From: Pleodorina starrii
Taxonomy: Eukaryota; Chlorophyta; Chlorophyceae; Chlamydomonadales; Volvocaceae
Assembly: GCA_030267565.1 (NCBI GenBank)
Contig: BRXU01000011.1
Coordinates: 2,284,501 to 2,348,500, forward strand
DNA: 64,000 bases
Direction of reading: 5' to 3'
Made by a program: the position numbers and the translations under genes. The notes beneath the pieces were generated by a model that had not been told where the DNA came from, did no database searches, and was given only the letters and a program-made list of their open reading frames with translations. Positions 11,750 through 23,194 of this stretch are shown piece by piece (positions within the stretch are counted from its first letter, which is position 1; the number at the start of each line of letters is the position of its first letter).

Positions 11750-13857
11750 TTAGACCTTGTTCCAGGGCTCGTTCCAGGGGAAGTACGGCACCGACTCCTT
11801 GCCCGGGTTGAGGGTCTTGGTGGCCTCAATGATGATGGGCAGCACGCACAGCACCGCCACCGTCACAGCGGTCTCAGGGCCCACCGACGAGGTGTAGACT
11901 GTGGAAGGGGGGAGGGAAGGAAAATCAGATGTAAAGCTAGGCAACGAGAGGTGAGCCGAGCTGCATTTGGAAATGTCACGACTGTCCTCGATATTTTGAG
12001 CAGCGCGGATACAGCAGGGGGCGTCGCGGGCGCCCGGAATGGGCCCCACGGCGTCGAGTGCCTACCAGATCTGCGCGTTGGACTCCGGGTCCCCCTCTTC
12101 CCAACACCCGGAAGCACTTGTCGTCTAACGGATCATGTCCCAACCGCTCCACCATGCCATACACCCCCGTACCCCAAACCCTAGTGTGTCCCTACTCACT
12201 GTTGACGTGGCCGGGGTCGGCGATGTGGTCAGACAGGCACTCAATCGGGCCCTTGCCGCGGACGGCGGCCTGGGAGCAGAAGCCCACGAACGCAAGCATG
12301 GCCTGCGAGGCGGGCAAAGGGGGGACAAGTTGGGAAAGGAGGGACAGGTGACGCCGACATCCCAAGAGCAAGTGGACCTCATCTAGCCACCGTGGCAGGG
12401 CACAGTGTCCAGTCACTATTAGTTGCACCCGCCACAGTCTCCCCTCTCCCTGACGACGACCAGGTGCCAACCTCTGCCCTTCGTCGACCTTGCCCCGTGT
12501 CGGTCATCCACTACTCACCAGGCGGCCGTTCTTGAGCTCCTTGAGCTTCATCTCCTCGCTCTTCATGCCCATGGGGTCGAACGGAGCGAACGACAGGAAG
12601 CCGGTCTGTGGGAGGGTATTGCGGGGGGCGGGTCGAAGGCTGGGCTTAGGCAAAAGCGTCCTGGTGGAGGATACAGACGGACCAGTCCGGAAAAAAAAGC
12701 AGGCATCCCGGTCTCAATGTGGGGCCCGCCGGCCCCGCCATCCGTGAACAAACGCTGTCTGGGATCCGAAACAGGGTCAACCATACGCAGCGCGCCGTGG
12801 CGTGTCCCCCGGCTGAGTTCCAAGCCCACCTCGCCGGTCTTCTTGTAGATCTCGTAGCGCTTGCCCTCCAGGACGGCGAACAGAGCCACCTCAATCAGGG
12901 CCAGGGTGGGGGTGTCCAGGGCGTACTTCTGCGGGCCGTAACATTTGGAGCAAGGAGGGGGTAAGAAACCAATAGCACTAGTTGATGGGTGTGCACGGGA
13001 TGGAGTAGGTAAGGCACTTGCGAATACAAGCGATGTTTAGATCCCGCACGAACCAATCTGGGTGCAGCGCGGCGCCCGTACAATTTAACCGGACTAGACC
13101 GGGTGCTTCTTTGCTTGCAGGGTTGATGTGCCCGATCACCGGGCCACAATGGAATCTAACCGGCGGCTTACTTGTTCTGTACGCTATTTTGTCAATGAGT
13201 TATGCGAACGCGTCGTAAAACGCGAGCGCATACATAATCGAAGCAGATGTCGCGAAGGACAGTCTCCCTCGCCTGCCCAACATTCCAGAGAGTCCCGGAG
13301 GAATGCTTGAGACGCACCTCAGCACCAGCCAGCCAGAACTTCGGCAGGCCCACCAGGTCGGTGAACAGGATGCCTGCAAGCACGAGAACCGAGCCGTTCT
13401 AGGACTGGCATCGCTGAAGCAGATAGTACCGCAAACTCCACAATTCTCACCAGCAACGGCAGCCATGGCCCAGCGGCCGTTCGTCAGCTCAGCCTCGCGG
13501 AACCACTTCAGGGTCTCCTTGTTGGTGCCCAGGCGCAGCGGGTCGAAGCTGCAGCCATTAAATCTCTTAGTCAGTAAAATTGTATGTAGAGATTTCAATC
13601 ACTCAGATGCTGCGCTCATCGGGCGTTCTAGGTCGTGTGCTGTAAGCCTGATTGACATGGCTAGTCAACTTCGCGATGATCTCTTGGTGTGGGCCTATTG
13701 CTCACCCGTAGTCGCCCAGCATGGAGCCGTCCAGGTGGCTGGGCGCGGTGGCGCCGGGGTACCACATCGGGCGGGTCGACGCGGACACCCGCACAGCGGT
13801 GGCGCGCGAGGGGCGCACACCGGCAGCAACGCGAGAGCGCATCATCATGGTGGCCAT
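11750..13857 (-). CDS. Lhca-type chlorophyll a/b-binding protein of photosystem I, 247 aa
   Basis: Seven exons on the minus strand: 13857-13706, 13548-13451, 13373-13318, 12928-12830, 12605-12519, 12302-12200 and 11898-11750. All are in phase. The product is a thylakoid LHC protein that binds chlorophyll and carotenoid and passes energy to photosystem I. A transit peptide of about 30 residues ([13 protein letters not shown]...) precedes [17 protein letters not shown], a typical Lhca N-terminus. Helix B has [11 protein letters not shown], helix C has [15 protein letters not shown], and helix A has ELKNGRLAMLAF; the two E-x-x-N-G-R motifs are the paired chlorophyll-ligand and salt-bridge sites. 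FDPLRLG and FDPMGM are also family-typical. Asn occupies the place where Lhcb proteins carry the His ligand of chlorophyll 603. The C-terminus is NEPWNKV. The Lhca subgroup number is not assigned. Confidence 0.95.
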
Positions 13858-15656
13858 TTTGCTGAGTTGTGCGACGGTCCCCGGTCGAACACAATTTGCT
13901 GTATGCGAGCTTGCGTATACATCTGCTGCTTTTTTCTCGGCGTACGGCGTTGGGGAGATGCGGGGCCCTATACCTCTAGTTTGAGTGTAATGCCAAAATA
14001 TCCAAATTAAAATAGAAAGGTAAGTTGTAATGTACTCAAACAACTGACTTCCTTGTCGATGCAGGCTGCTGCGACTTTCTGACTCCGTGCCATGGCAATT
14101 TGCTAGACCTACTACCCGATTCTCGACTCTAGAGCAGCCGGCAACATCACGAGCGATATGCTATTGGATTTATGTGCATCTATATCGTGATCTGGAGACC
14201 CAACCACGCCTGGACCCCGGGGTCGTTCTTAGGTTCCGATGGGGGGTCTCTGGGCTGTCCTTGCTGATTGCGCCAGTGCCCTTCACAAGATGTGCGTCAG
14301 AACACCAAATTCTTTCAAAATTTAAACCAGCAAAAGCTACTCTGCTGAGGCCCACCGCCGAGCAAACCATTCAAAACACTACGCATAGCTGGGCGCCTCC
14401 TAAAAGAACGCCGTCCCGCCCAAGGCCGTAACCTCTCGCAAGACAGTGCATCCCGTAGAATCGAGGTGGCATGCACGCACATGACAACATATCGCGTCGG
14501 AAAAATGCATGAGCGCGGATGCATACCGGAAGCCTGAGAGGGCCTGAGTTCCTCTGAAGGCAGCTGTGAAGGGGGCGGACATGCCCAATCTACCGCAGAA
14601 GCCGCGCCGATCCCCTGCCCTCACAGCGGAACCGTCGCGGCACGTTACTCAGACACACGCCCGAACACATCACAAAATTATTCCCGGCTGGAACGGAACA
14701 GCTTACTTACCGTCCACTTGAAGGGAAGCAGCCGGAGTTCCCAAGAGCCCTGCTTCCAGCCATTGGCACCGCTGCAGTGCCCCGCATTTACAGGTTTCAC
14801 AAGCCAGACCGTGGCGAAGCAGCCGCGCAGCCCACCCTAGCCCACCACGCGTCGAGCCAGGAGTTGCTTCTGGCTGTCCCGCGGTCACAACAGTCCTCAA
14901 CAGTCCCCAACTGCGGCTGACTGCCTCCCGGAAGGGCCAGTCTCCGTCAGCCTGCAAGGCGCCGCGGTCTGCCGGCAGCCGCAGCTGCAGCCTCATTGCG
15001 AGTTGCCGCCGCTGCAGCTGCTGCTGCAGCATGGACGCAGGTGCTGCGGTGTGCCAGGTCAGGGGGTTGAATAGGGATGAATGGACGCGCAGCTTCAATG
15101 TAATCCACGTCCCGTAGGACTTCATCGCGGCAGCCGTGGATCTAGAAGAAGGTACGGAACTTCCGTACTGCCGGGGACTTCAGCCGTGGACCTCCACACT
15201 GCACCCAATTGCGGTTTCTCGCCACACCGGCAGCAAGGCAGTTGTGACTGCGCCGCGCGCTGCGCCGAATAAGGTGACCTTGACCCGTAGCTCTAAGAAG
15301 TCAGCAAAGAGCTTAGAGGACGTTCCACCAGCCAAGAGGTGGCACTGGCCTACACTGGTTTCGGGGCGCTCGCGGTACCGCGGGTCGTCGAATGCCCGGG
15401 ACTGTCCCTCAGCGTCGCCGTCAATTTGTGCCTTCCACTTTGCAAGGATCCAGTGAGAATTCAAACTGTAATATATGGTACTGAGTAACCCTTGGAAACG
15501 GTTCAACTCATGGCTGGACCATTTTGGCGCGGTCTTTAATTTGATTTTTAGCGTAGACGAATGACAATGTTACAAACAAGATAAATATTAGGCAGCAGTC
15601 TTATCAATAGTTGACGCCCCCGGTCTCTCGGCTCCAGGCCACCAACCGTTCGAAAC
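13858..15656. other. Divergent spacer between Lhca and GT64 genes; no gene recognised
   Basis: Contains both 5' regions. Parts (about 13.9-14.7 kb and 15.4-15.65 kb) are AT-richer than the genes. Two minus-strand open stretches were examined. The one at 14703-15125 starts with ATG (140 codons) and resembles nothing I know. The other, within 15180-15470, has ordinary amino-acid composition (for example AFDDPRYRERPE and GGTSSKLFADFLEL) and could be an unrecognised exon or a gene remnant. Neither is called as a gene. Confidence 0.5.
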
Positions 15657-18593
15657 ATGCTTTCACCAAAGGCGCGCCGGAAGGACCCAAAAAAGACTGA
15701 CGAGAGAACCAGCGACAGACCTGGCGGCTATCTCTTTAGCATATGCGGCGCCCGCTGGCCGGCAAGGCCGCTCTGCCTGGTCGTCCTGGTAATTGCGATT
15801 CTGGTGGTGGCTTCCGTGTGCTTTCCGCTCATCCTCGGGAACTGGAGCGTCGTGCCGCCGCAATGTACAATGCCACAGTACGCCTGGCCGGCCGAGCTCC
15901 CCGCCCCGCCACGTTACCATGGCCCGCCAGGTAGTTGTAAGGGTCCGGGGCCCGAGTGCCGGCAGCTCCTCCGCCCCCCCCCCACACACACTGTCACGAG
16001 GAAAGGGCTGGTGCACGGCGCCTTCCAAAACAACCAATACTGCCAACACGTTGTGACCCAGGGATTTGAAGTGGGCGGCCTCACGATCCCATCCCTGCCC
16101 GCGCCTGGGGTACGCCTCCGTTTGTTATTGCGGCCAGGAGTCCTCAGCCGCCACACCTGGGCGTGTCCGATCCCTCAACCGATCCGTCAGAGTTCATATC
16201 CGTCACCTTGTTGCCTCTCCCCGACCTCTTGTGCCGCCCTCCCTTTCCCTCTCTCCCCCCTCCCCCCCTCCCCCAGCTGAGTTCCCCGACCGCTTCACGC
16301 TCATCCTCAATTCCTACAAGCGCCCGGCGCTGCTGCAGCGGGCGGTGGAGCACTACGCCCACTGCAAGGCCGTGGACGCGATCCGGGTGGTGAGAGAGAG
16401 AGCTGCCCTTCAAGGCCCAAACAACCACCCCTGGAAAACCCTAAAACCCAAAACCAAAACCGTTGCCCGCCCCGCAGATCTGGTGCGAGGACGGTTTGCC
16501 GCCCAACCGCGCGGAGGCGCCCGGCTACTACTCAGACCTCAAGGAGGTTCGGTACGACATTGTAACCAACTCCTCGTTGAACAACCGCTTCTGGCCGTTG
16601 GAGGGTGAGCGCTGAGCACCTGTGTGTATGTGTGAGTGTGTGTGGCCGGGTCGGGTGGTCCGGCCGGGTCGGGTGGGTCGGTGGGTCGGTGGGTCGTCCC
16701 CCTTCGTCGCCTGACCCCGGCACCCCCAGCAACGCGGCAGAAGCGGAGGAGTCCCAGCGGTTGGCGCCGCAGTGTGGTGGTTTGCGGAGGGGACAGAGGG
16801 GGATGTGGAGGGCTTGGGGACCAGGCGCTGCCGCCGGTAAGGATGACGGACAGGGGTAGGGGGACGGGGGAGGGGGCGGGGGGGAGGGGCGAAGAGATGT
16901 TTGGGCTAATGGGTGATGCCCGGGGGGTGCGCCCGCTGCCGCTGCAGGGCTCCGTACTGAGGCCGTACTCAGTTTGGACGACGACATAGTGGCGCCCTGC
17001 GAGACGCTGGACGAGCTGTTCACGGTGAGTGGGTACGGCAGTACGGCAGCGGCGGGAGGGCTGGGCGCGTCGGGGCGGGGCGGGGGGACACGCTCACGGG
17101 GTTGACCGGCGCAGCCTGACTGACTGTCCGGATGACGACGAAAACACACAAACACGACACAACACACACACGACACCACACGACTCGGCACGACACGACA
17201 CCACACCACACGACCCAGGGTCCGGCAGTCAGTCCGCGCCGCCCGCCACACACCCACTGCAGCCCCTTCCCTCGCTTCACCTCCTGCCGCCTCTGCGCCT
17301 CCTGCCGCCGGCGCCGCCGCTGCAGCCGAAGCTGCTGCCCTCAGCCCTCACCCACTCCGCATCCTTTTCTCACGTCCGTCAGCGTGCCTCCCCCCGGGCC
17401 CCCTCCCCGCCCCCCCGCCCCCACCCCCCCCCTGCCCCAGGTGTGGCGGCGGGATCCGTACAACATGGCGGGGTTCTACCCCCGGCTTCACGTTCTAGAT
17501 CGGGACTGCGGGTGGGTGGGGGGGGTGGGGGGGGGGTGGGGGGGGGCGGCAGGTAGGGGGCGCATTTATCGTACTCTAACTTCCTGCCCGTTACTTCCCC
17601 CCAATATATACTAGCCCCTCCCATCTCACACTCCCATCTCGCATACCCAATCAACCCCCACTCCACCCACCCCTTCCTCAGTTACCGCTACCTGCAAGGT
17701 TTCGGTACCCTGTACTGGCACCGCAAGTTTAGTTTGGTGCTGACTAAGGCGGCCATGCTGCACAGAGGTGTGTGTGGGGGGGGGCGGGGGAGGGTTTCCG
17801 CCTTTCCGGTGCGGCCGGTGGTGGAAGGGGTGGAGGGAGGGAGGGTGTGATGCTCCCTGCACTGCACTGCACTGCACACGGCAACACGACCTGACGTCCT
17901 TGCCTCCGCCGCCGACCCAACCAACCCAACCAACCCAACCAACCGTCCATACCCCAACCAACCGCCCGTCACGCTGCCAGACTACCTCGAGTACTACACC
18001 AACCACATGGACGGTGTCGTACGGGCGCACGTGGATGCCGTACACAATTGCGAGGACCTGGCGATGGCTCTGTTGGTGGGCTCGGCCACGGGCCGGCCGC
18101 CCGCCTACCTGCGGCCCCGGGGGGTGTCGGATCTGGGCAAGGGACTGTTCAAGGTCAAGGGAATCAGCTCCGGAACCAAACACGGGGAGGTGAGCGGCAG
18201 CGCAGGGTTACGCAACCCCTCTACGTACCCGACCCGCCCTCAGCCTTCATTCGCTACCCACCCGGGCACCGGAGGGCTGCTCCCGCTCGTCGCCCTACTC
18301 GCCTCCTTCCCTCTCTCTCGCTCTCTCTCCGTGTCCCTGTCCCTACCCCGTGTATACCCCCGCTCCCACACCCTCCACCGCTGCCGCCCGGCCGCCTCAC
18401 CGCACCCGCCCATCCCACCCCTACCCCCACTCACACACACACCCCCATCACCCCCCATCACCCCCTCCAGATTCGCTCCCGGTGCCTCTCCGAGTTCGCC
18501 CGCTACTGGGGCGGGTCGTTGCCGCTGGTCATTCGGGACGTGGCGTCCGACTGGCGCAGAGCGGAGCTCAGCCGCCGACCTGACCTGACCTGA
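15657..18593 (+). CDS. GT64 (exostosin C-terminal type) glycosyltransferase, type II membrane protein, 359 aa
   Basis: Eight exons: 15657-15930, 16277-16389, 16478-16604, 16948-17024, 17441-17511, 17682-17767, 17981-18189 and 18471-18593. All are in phase. After a short cytosolic tail, residues about 35-60 form one hydrophobic anchor (LCLVVLVIAILVVASVCF), as in Golgi type II enzymes. The rest is a complete GT64 domain: FTLILNSYKRP, NSSLNNRF, the metal-binding LSLDDDIV (DxD type), GFYPRLH, VLTKAAMLHRDYLEYYTN, NCEDLAM (the Asp used in catalysis by EXTL2-type enzymes), and GVSDLG...GISS. GT64 enzymes transfer HexNAc or related sugars from nucleotide sugars. Plant relatives act on sphingolipid (GIPC) head groups and animal ones on heparan sulfate; the algal acceptor cannot be read from sequence. 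The protein has no exostosin GT47 half. Confidence 0.92.
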
Positions 18594-19149
18594 CCTGAGC
18601 TAAGCCTAGCAGGGCCGGATTGAGCTTGGCAGAGCCCAAGCAGGGCTGTGAGCAGGGCTGGGCTGGGTTGGGCGACAACGAAGGGTTTGGGAGGTCCAGT
18701 TGCTCTGCACTTTTTGCCCGTCGACTGATCCGTGTGGTCCGTGGGGGCATGTGAGCAGGCAGGAGGCACCAGGTAGGGTAGATAGGCAGGTAGGAAGGTA
18801 GGCAGGCAGGTACGACGCGGAATGGAATGAAAGCAATGCCGTATACGGGGTGTTGCCGTATTGTTATCATTTATAGACATCGCAGCAGCAAGAAGGCTGG
18901 ATTGTGCTCCATTGAGTTATTCAGGATTCTCGCTGGCTCGTCACGACGCTCGCCCAGGTACTTCATAACCATGTATTGCGGTGCTCCCAGCTAGGCAAGC
19001 AGGGTTGTAGTACGGTCTCCCGCTGTCGTACATGCGGCCCGATCATTCCGGCAGGTGTGCTTTCAATTCAAATAGGGTAGGGTCTGAACTGCTGTGACAG
19101 TTTAGGACTTAGCGGGGGCAGACCAAAGCAGGCAGGCAGGCAGGTAGGC

Positions 19150-19154
19150 TGTAA
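19150..19154 (+). terminator. Possible TGTAA polyadenylation signal of the GT64 gene
   Basis: First plus-strand TGTAA noticed after the GT64 stop codon. A 3' UTR near 560 bases is ordinary for these algae, but this was not tested. Confidence 0.35.
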
Positions 19155-19424
19155 GGGGGCTAAAGGGACTAGGGGAGGGAGGGAGGGAGTTCGTTGCAGC
19201 GGTGGCGGCGGCAGCGGCGGCGCGGTGTCGTCAGTGACTGTGCGGAGGGGGGTCGCCGTCGGGGTCCCGGTCCCGGTTCAAGTTCGGTTTACCGCCATAT
19301 CGGTGCGCCGATGCGGCTCATCCGTCAGCTGTGCTGCTTGGGGGCGGTCCCCCCCGGTGTGATACGGTATTACCGGTAATGACGAATTCGGGCAAGAGCC
19401 GGACAGCCTGATGAGAGGGCCCTC

Positions 19425-19425
<1 letters not shown>

Positions 19426-19465
<40 letters not shown>
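19426..19465 (+). repeat. (TCA)n microsatellite
   Basis: Thirteen TCA units in the spacer between GT64 and TPR genes. Confidence 0.9.
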
Positions 19466-19777
19466 TCGCCCGCAACGAAATGCAGGCCGCTATGTACGTG
19501 TTACCGGAGTGAAGCAGCCCCCAGCAGCAGCAGCAGCAGCAACACCGCCCTTCAGTGCTGCCGCCCCACAGACCCGTGAGTCAGTCACCCCCTATGCACC
19601 CTCGCACAGCTCGTTCCACACTCTCACCTTGCCGATGTCCCTCTCTCACTCTTTCAATCCCTCTCTCTCTCTCCCGCAAAAACCCCGCAGCGGTTCGTAA
19701 TTCTCAACCTGAAATCCCACCCCAAAGCTCCCGTCCCCGCCAACTGTACCCTCACCCGCTCCACCCCTACGGTATCC

Positions 19778-19789
19778 GACCCATGGGTC
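19778..19789. repeat. Copy of dispersed palindrome GACCCATGGGTC
   Basis: Exact copy in intergenic DNA near the 3' end of the TPR gene. Confidence 0.7.
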
Positions 19790-19865
19790 AGTCGGCCCTC
19801 CACATCCGTTTTCATCAATCTTGAATGCACACGGCAGCCACATGCCGTACCGACCGTACAAACCC

Positions 19866-22800
19866 TCAGGCCGCCTCCCACCCCCGCCGCTGGCAGTGCA
19901 CCCGCGCCAGGCTGGCCATGTAGTCGCCGGACAACCGGGCGTACGGCGTCTGTACGGCAGCCGTGATGGCCTTTTGCGCTCCCGCCGCGTCGCAGTGCGC
20001 CTCGTGCCACAGCCCCACGTACTGCAACCGCAACGGGCGAGGGCGCGGGGGGAGGCATGCTAAGGAGAGGGAAGGCGGACGCCATGTGTTGTGTTGTGTA
20101 CTTGTGTTGCATTGCCCGGTTGTGTGTTGCGCGGCCCGAGGGGGCAGGGCCACGGTGCGGCAAGTGGAGGAGGGCCAGGGAGTGATGTGCTGAGGAGGGG
20201 AGGAGGGCGGAGGATGAGACCCCCGGCAGGCAGCACCAATCCATGAGAGGGGGCAGGGTGAGGGAAGGGAAGGGGGCGGGGATCAGGGGGCTTGCCGGGC
20301 AGCGGACAGAGCTGCGGATACCGAGTGGCGGCTGGCGACTGGCGACTGGCACTGCACGGGACCCTTCGACTCGCCCCTCACGTCTTCCACCCTCTTTCAG
20401 CCTCTCCCTTTCCTTTCGCCCCCCCCTCGTATCATCTTCCTCTCCCTCACCAGCAGACCGTAAAAGGTGTCATGGCCGCCGTTGTCGGAGACCTGGGCCA
20501 TAATCTGGGAGGGGGAGGCGAGGGGAGGGGGAGGGGCGTTGGGGCCTTGGAGGCAGAGCGGAGAATCGCGGACACGCTGCGGCATGCTCTCTTGCGCATA
20601 CGTGCGTGCCGTACATGTGCGTGTGTACGTGCATGCTGTACTGCTGTTGGCTGCGTGGCGTCGGCGCAACAAAAACGCAACGTCGAGACTGACGAGGTGG
20701 GGTCGATGTTGCCAGAACGGCCCCTGCACCGTGTATGTGGACTGGATGTACTGATGTGCCGTACATGTACCGTGACGCGCTGTTGTACAACACCACCCAC
20801 ATTTGATGGTTACCCCCGGTGGACCCGTACCTCCGTAGTACGGTACTACGGCCCGTACCTTGTCCGGCTGCTCCCCGGTGCGGAAGCACTCGTACGCGGC
20901 ACGCATGACGGGCCGCGGGTCGCGACCCACCTGCGGCGGCGAAGAAACGAAACACGGAAAGCGACAGGGGAGCGACAGAGCATTCAGCAACAGCAGCACA
21001 TAGGGAGGAGCGGACGGAGCGAATGGGACGAGGGGGCCCATGGAGGCCGGATGAGGGGGGTTAAAAAGAAGATACCGCAGCGGAGACGGAGACGGAGGGG
21101 GTAAGGGGGAAAGAGGGCGCACTGCCCCTTCCCCCCACACACCGGCCACCCGGGTACCCCTCCGCCCGCCCCCCCCCGAGAAGGATACCGTAGACTGCAT
21201 ACGCTTTATACGCTACCTCATGTTGCGGGGCTAGTCATGCCGTACTGTGCCGTACCTCCAGGAACTGCTTCCGAGCCTGATCAGGCCCCACCATCTGTGC
21301 CTCACACAGGAACGTCCAAATGGACTCCTCTGGGGGGGGATGTGGTGGCGAGTGGGTGGGGGTGGGGGGTGGGGTGGGGGTATCCCATGCATAGGCCGGA
21401 GCCCGTAAACGGTGGCGGTCAGGGGTGGGGGAGAAACGGAGGTCCAAGGCAAGAGGACAACACAGCGCAACAGCAGAGAATGGGGAGGGACGGAGGGGAT
21501 TTTGCAAGTGAGGGAAATGCGCCAGGGGGGGCATCGGTCCTGCAGCAAGCCGTCCTTCAGGAAATCAGGGCGGCACCTATGAAAGAAGGCACAACGAAGA
21601 CCTGCCAGGGAGGCAGCGGGGGACCCAGCGGGTGGTCTTCAGGTTTTACTTAAAGAGAAAGCGACCCAACTGACGAAGCGAACCCAACCCAACCAAAAGG
21701 ACGAATACCCCTCACCACCAACACCACCACGCACACCCCCACCCTCGTCCCGGGCCGCTTTAATTACCCCCCCCCTCACCCGTGTCGTTGGGGTTGACCG
21801 CCACGTCCACTCGGAACTGCTCCGCCCCCTCCGCGTATCTGCCCAGGTAGTACAGACTCAGGCCCCGCTGCCACATATAGCTGTAGCAGTGGGGAAGGAG
21901 GGAGGGGGAAGGGGGGAGTACGGTACTTGAGCTCTGTGCCCTCCCACCCGGTCTTCCGCTGCGCTTCTTCTCTGCCACCGTAACTGCCCCCCGCCCCCCT
22001 GGCGCTGGCGCTGGCGCTGGCGGTGGCTGTGGCGGTGGCAGCACTCTCTCTCATACCACACACACATATACACCTGCGGCTGCACTCACGGTCTCATCTG
22101 CGGCGCCAGCTGGATGACCCGGTCGAAATCCTCCACCGATGCCTCCACCTGGTTGACACGGAACTTGTCCATACCGGAGCGAGTCAGGGAGCGGGGGTCG
22201 CCGCGGGGGGGGCTGCCGGAGGAGGAGGAGGAGGTTACACTGGCCGCCAGCGCCACGCCGCCAGCGGCCATAAGGCCCGCAGCCACGATGGCTGTCGTAC
22301 TGACGGCGCCCACCGCCAGAGACCGCCTGAGGAGCGGCGGGGGTGGTGGTGCAGCGGCGGCGGTGGGTAAGCGCTCGTGCGTTGAGTCCGGGGGTGCGTG
22401 TGTTCGTTCGTGCGGGTCGTGCAGCGCTCTGTCCGTGTGGTGTGCTGCTTCTGCGCTTCTGGTTTGGGGCCGCTTCTGCAACCCCCGGCCTCGGTCCCCG
22501 ACCTCGGGCTGTGGCGCCTAGCTGGCGCCGCGACGCCAGGCCCCGTCTGGGATCACTGCTAACTGTGCATTCCACCTCTTTTAAGTCCTAACTGGCATAC
22601 AAGCTGTGAGGGACAAGGGGCGCGCATGGAAGGGCAACCGGCCGGCCGGCCACTGCCAATCCTCAGAAGGGGTAAGGTCAGGAAGGTGGCGGGCGACAGT
22701 TAAAGGGCGACCGTCGAGGGAGGATACCTGGTGACTGCCGCTCCCCGGCGACGCGAAGCCTAAACGTCGCGCCTCCCCACCCGTACGTGCCTCCGCACCG

Positions 22801-22985
22801 CACCTGGAGATCAACGGCGTTGACCGAGCGGTTGGCGTTGCAAGGTCGTGAGGTCTGGACGCCGCGCGGCAGTGGCGGTGAGGTAGCGACGGCGAGGAAG
22901 CGGATGGCCGGGGAGCGAGATGTTGCTGCTGCCGCAAGCGCGGGGCAGCGGCAGTCGGTGTCCGAGGAATCTCTAAGAAGCTCAT
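19866..22985 (-). CDS. TPR-repeat protein, probably plastid/thylakoid-lumen targeted, about 335 aa
   Basis: Well-supported minus-strand exons are 22458(?)-22090, 21880-21780, 21329-21256, 20930-20859, 20504-20451 and 20021-19866. A first exon 22985-22804 (MSFLEIPRTPTAAAP...) fits in phase and looks like a plastid transit peptide, but its acceptor at 22458 has a weak pyrimidine tract, so the 5' end is tentative. Upstream of the repeats, LLRRS is followed by about 25 small hydrophobic residues ending VALA. This resembles a twin-arginine lumen-targeting signal with an AxA cleavage site. Two TPR units follow (MDKFRVNQVEASVEDFDRVI and YMWQRGLSLYYLGRYAEGAEQF), then ESIWTFLCEAQ, DPRPVMRAAYECFRTG, GGHDTFYGLLYVGLWHEA and a C-terminal helix pair. 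TPR proteins are scaffolds for other proteins; the partner is unknown. The gene is head to head with the DUF493 gene, 209 bases apart if this start is right. Confidence 0.75.
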
Positions 22986-23194
22986 TTTTTGTATCAGGTT
23001 TAATGGTTATGACGTCGCACGCTTTGACTGCTCTGAGGTTCTGCGGTTCATTTTGCTTGCGCGGGCTTCGGAGCCCCTCCAGTTACAAAATGTTCATTTC
23101 TATCATTGCGATCAGGGTCAACGTAAACAAATTTTGTATGTTAATTGTTCAATTTATTAGTAAAATAAATAGTACAGTCGCGAACCCGAAAACG
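22986..23194. promoter_or_regulatory. Shared divergent promoter of the TPR and DUF493 genes
   Basis: Only 209 bases separate the proposed start codons. The region is AT-rich compared with its flanks (Fe.g. 22984-23005 and 23080-23175) and contains TGACGTCG at 23010-23017, a CRE/bZIP-like box. No clear TATA box is assigned. It depends on the tentative TPR start. Confidence 0.45.

Larger units (their letters stand above)
18594..19865. other. Convergent spacer between GT64 and TPR genes
   Basis: Both genes end here. Contains GGCAGGTAGG-type simple repeats (18770-18810 and 19130-19150), a TGTAA at 19150-19154 that may be the GT64 poly(A) signal (557 bases after the stop), a (TCA)n tract, and one exact palindrome copy. 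No coding region seen. Confidence 0.6.

Noticed and set aside
14703..15125. 140-codon minus-strand frame with ATG
   Set aside because: No family resemblance, no splice partners and no clear promoter; kept only as part of the spacer description.
22086..22481. Start of the TPR protein at 22481
   Set aside because: The codon there is TTG, not ATG, and a better N-terminus with transit-peptide character lies upstream at 22985.
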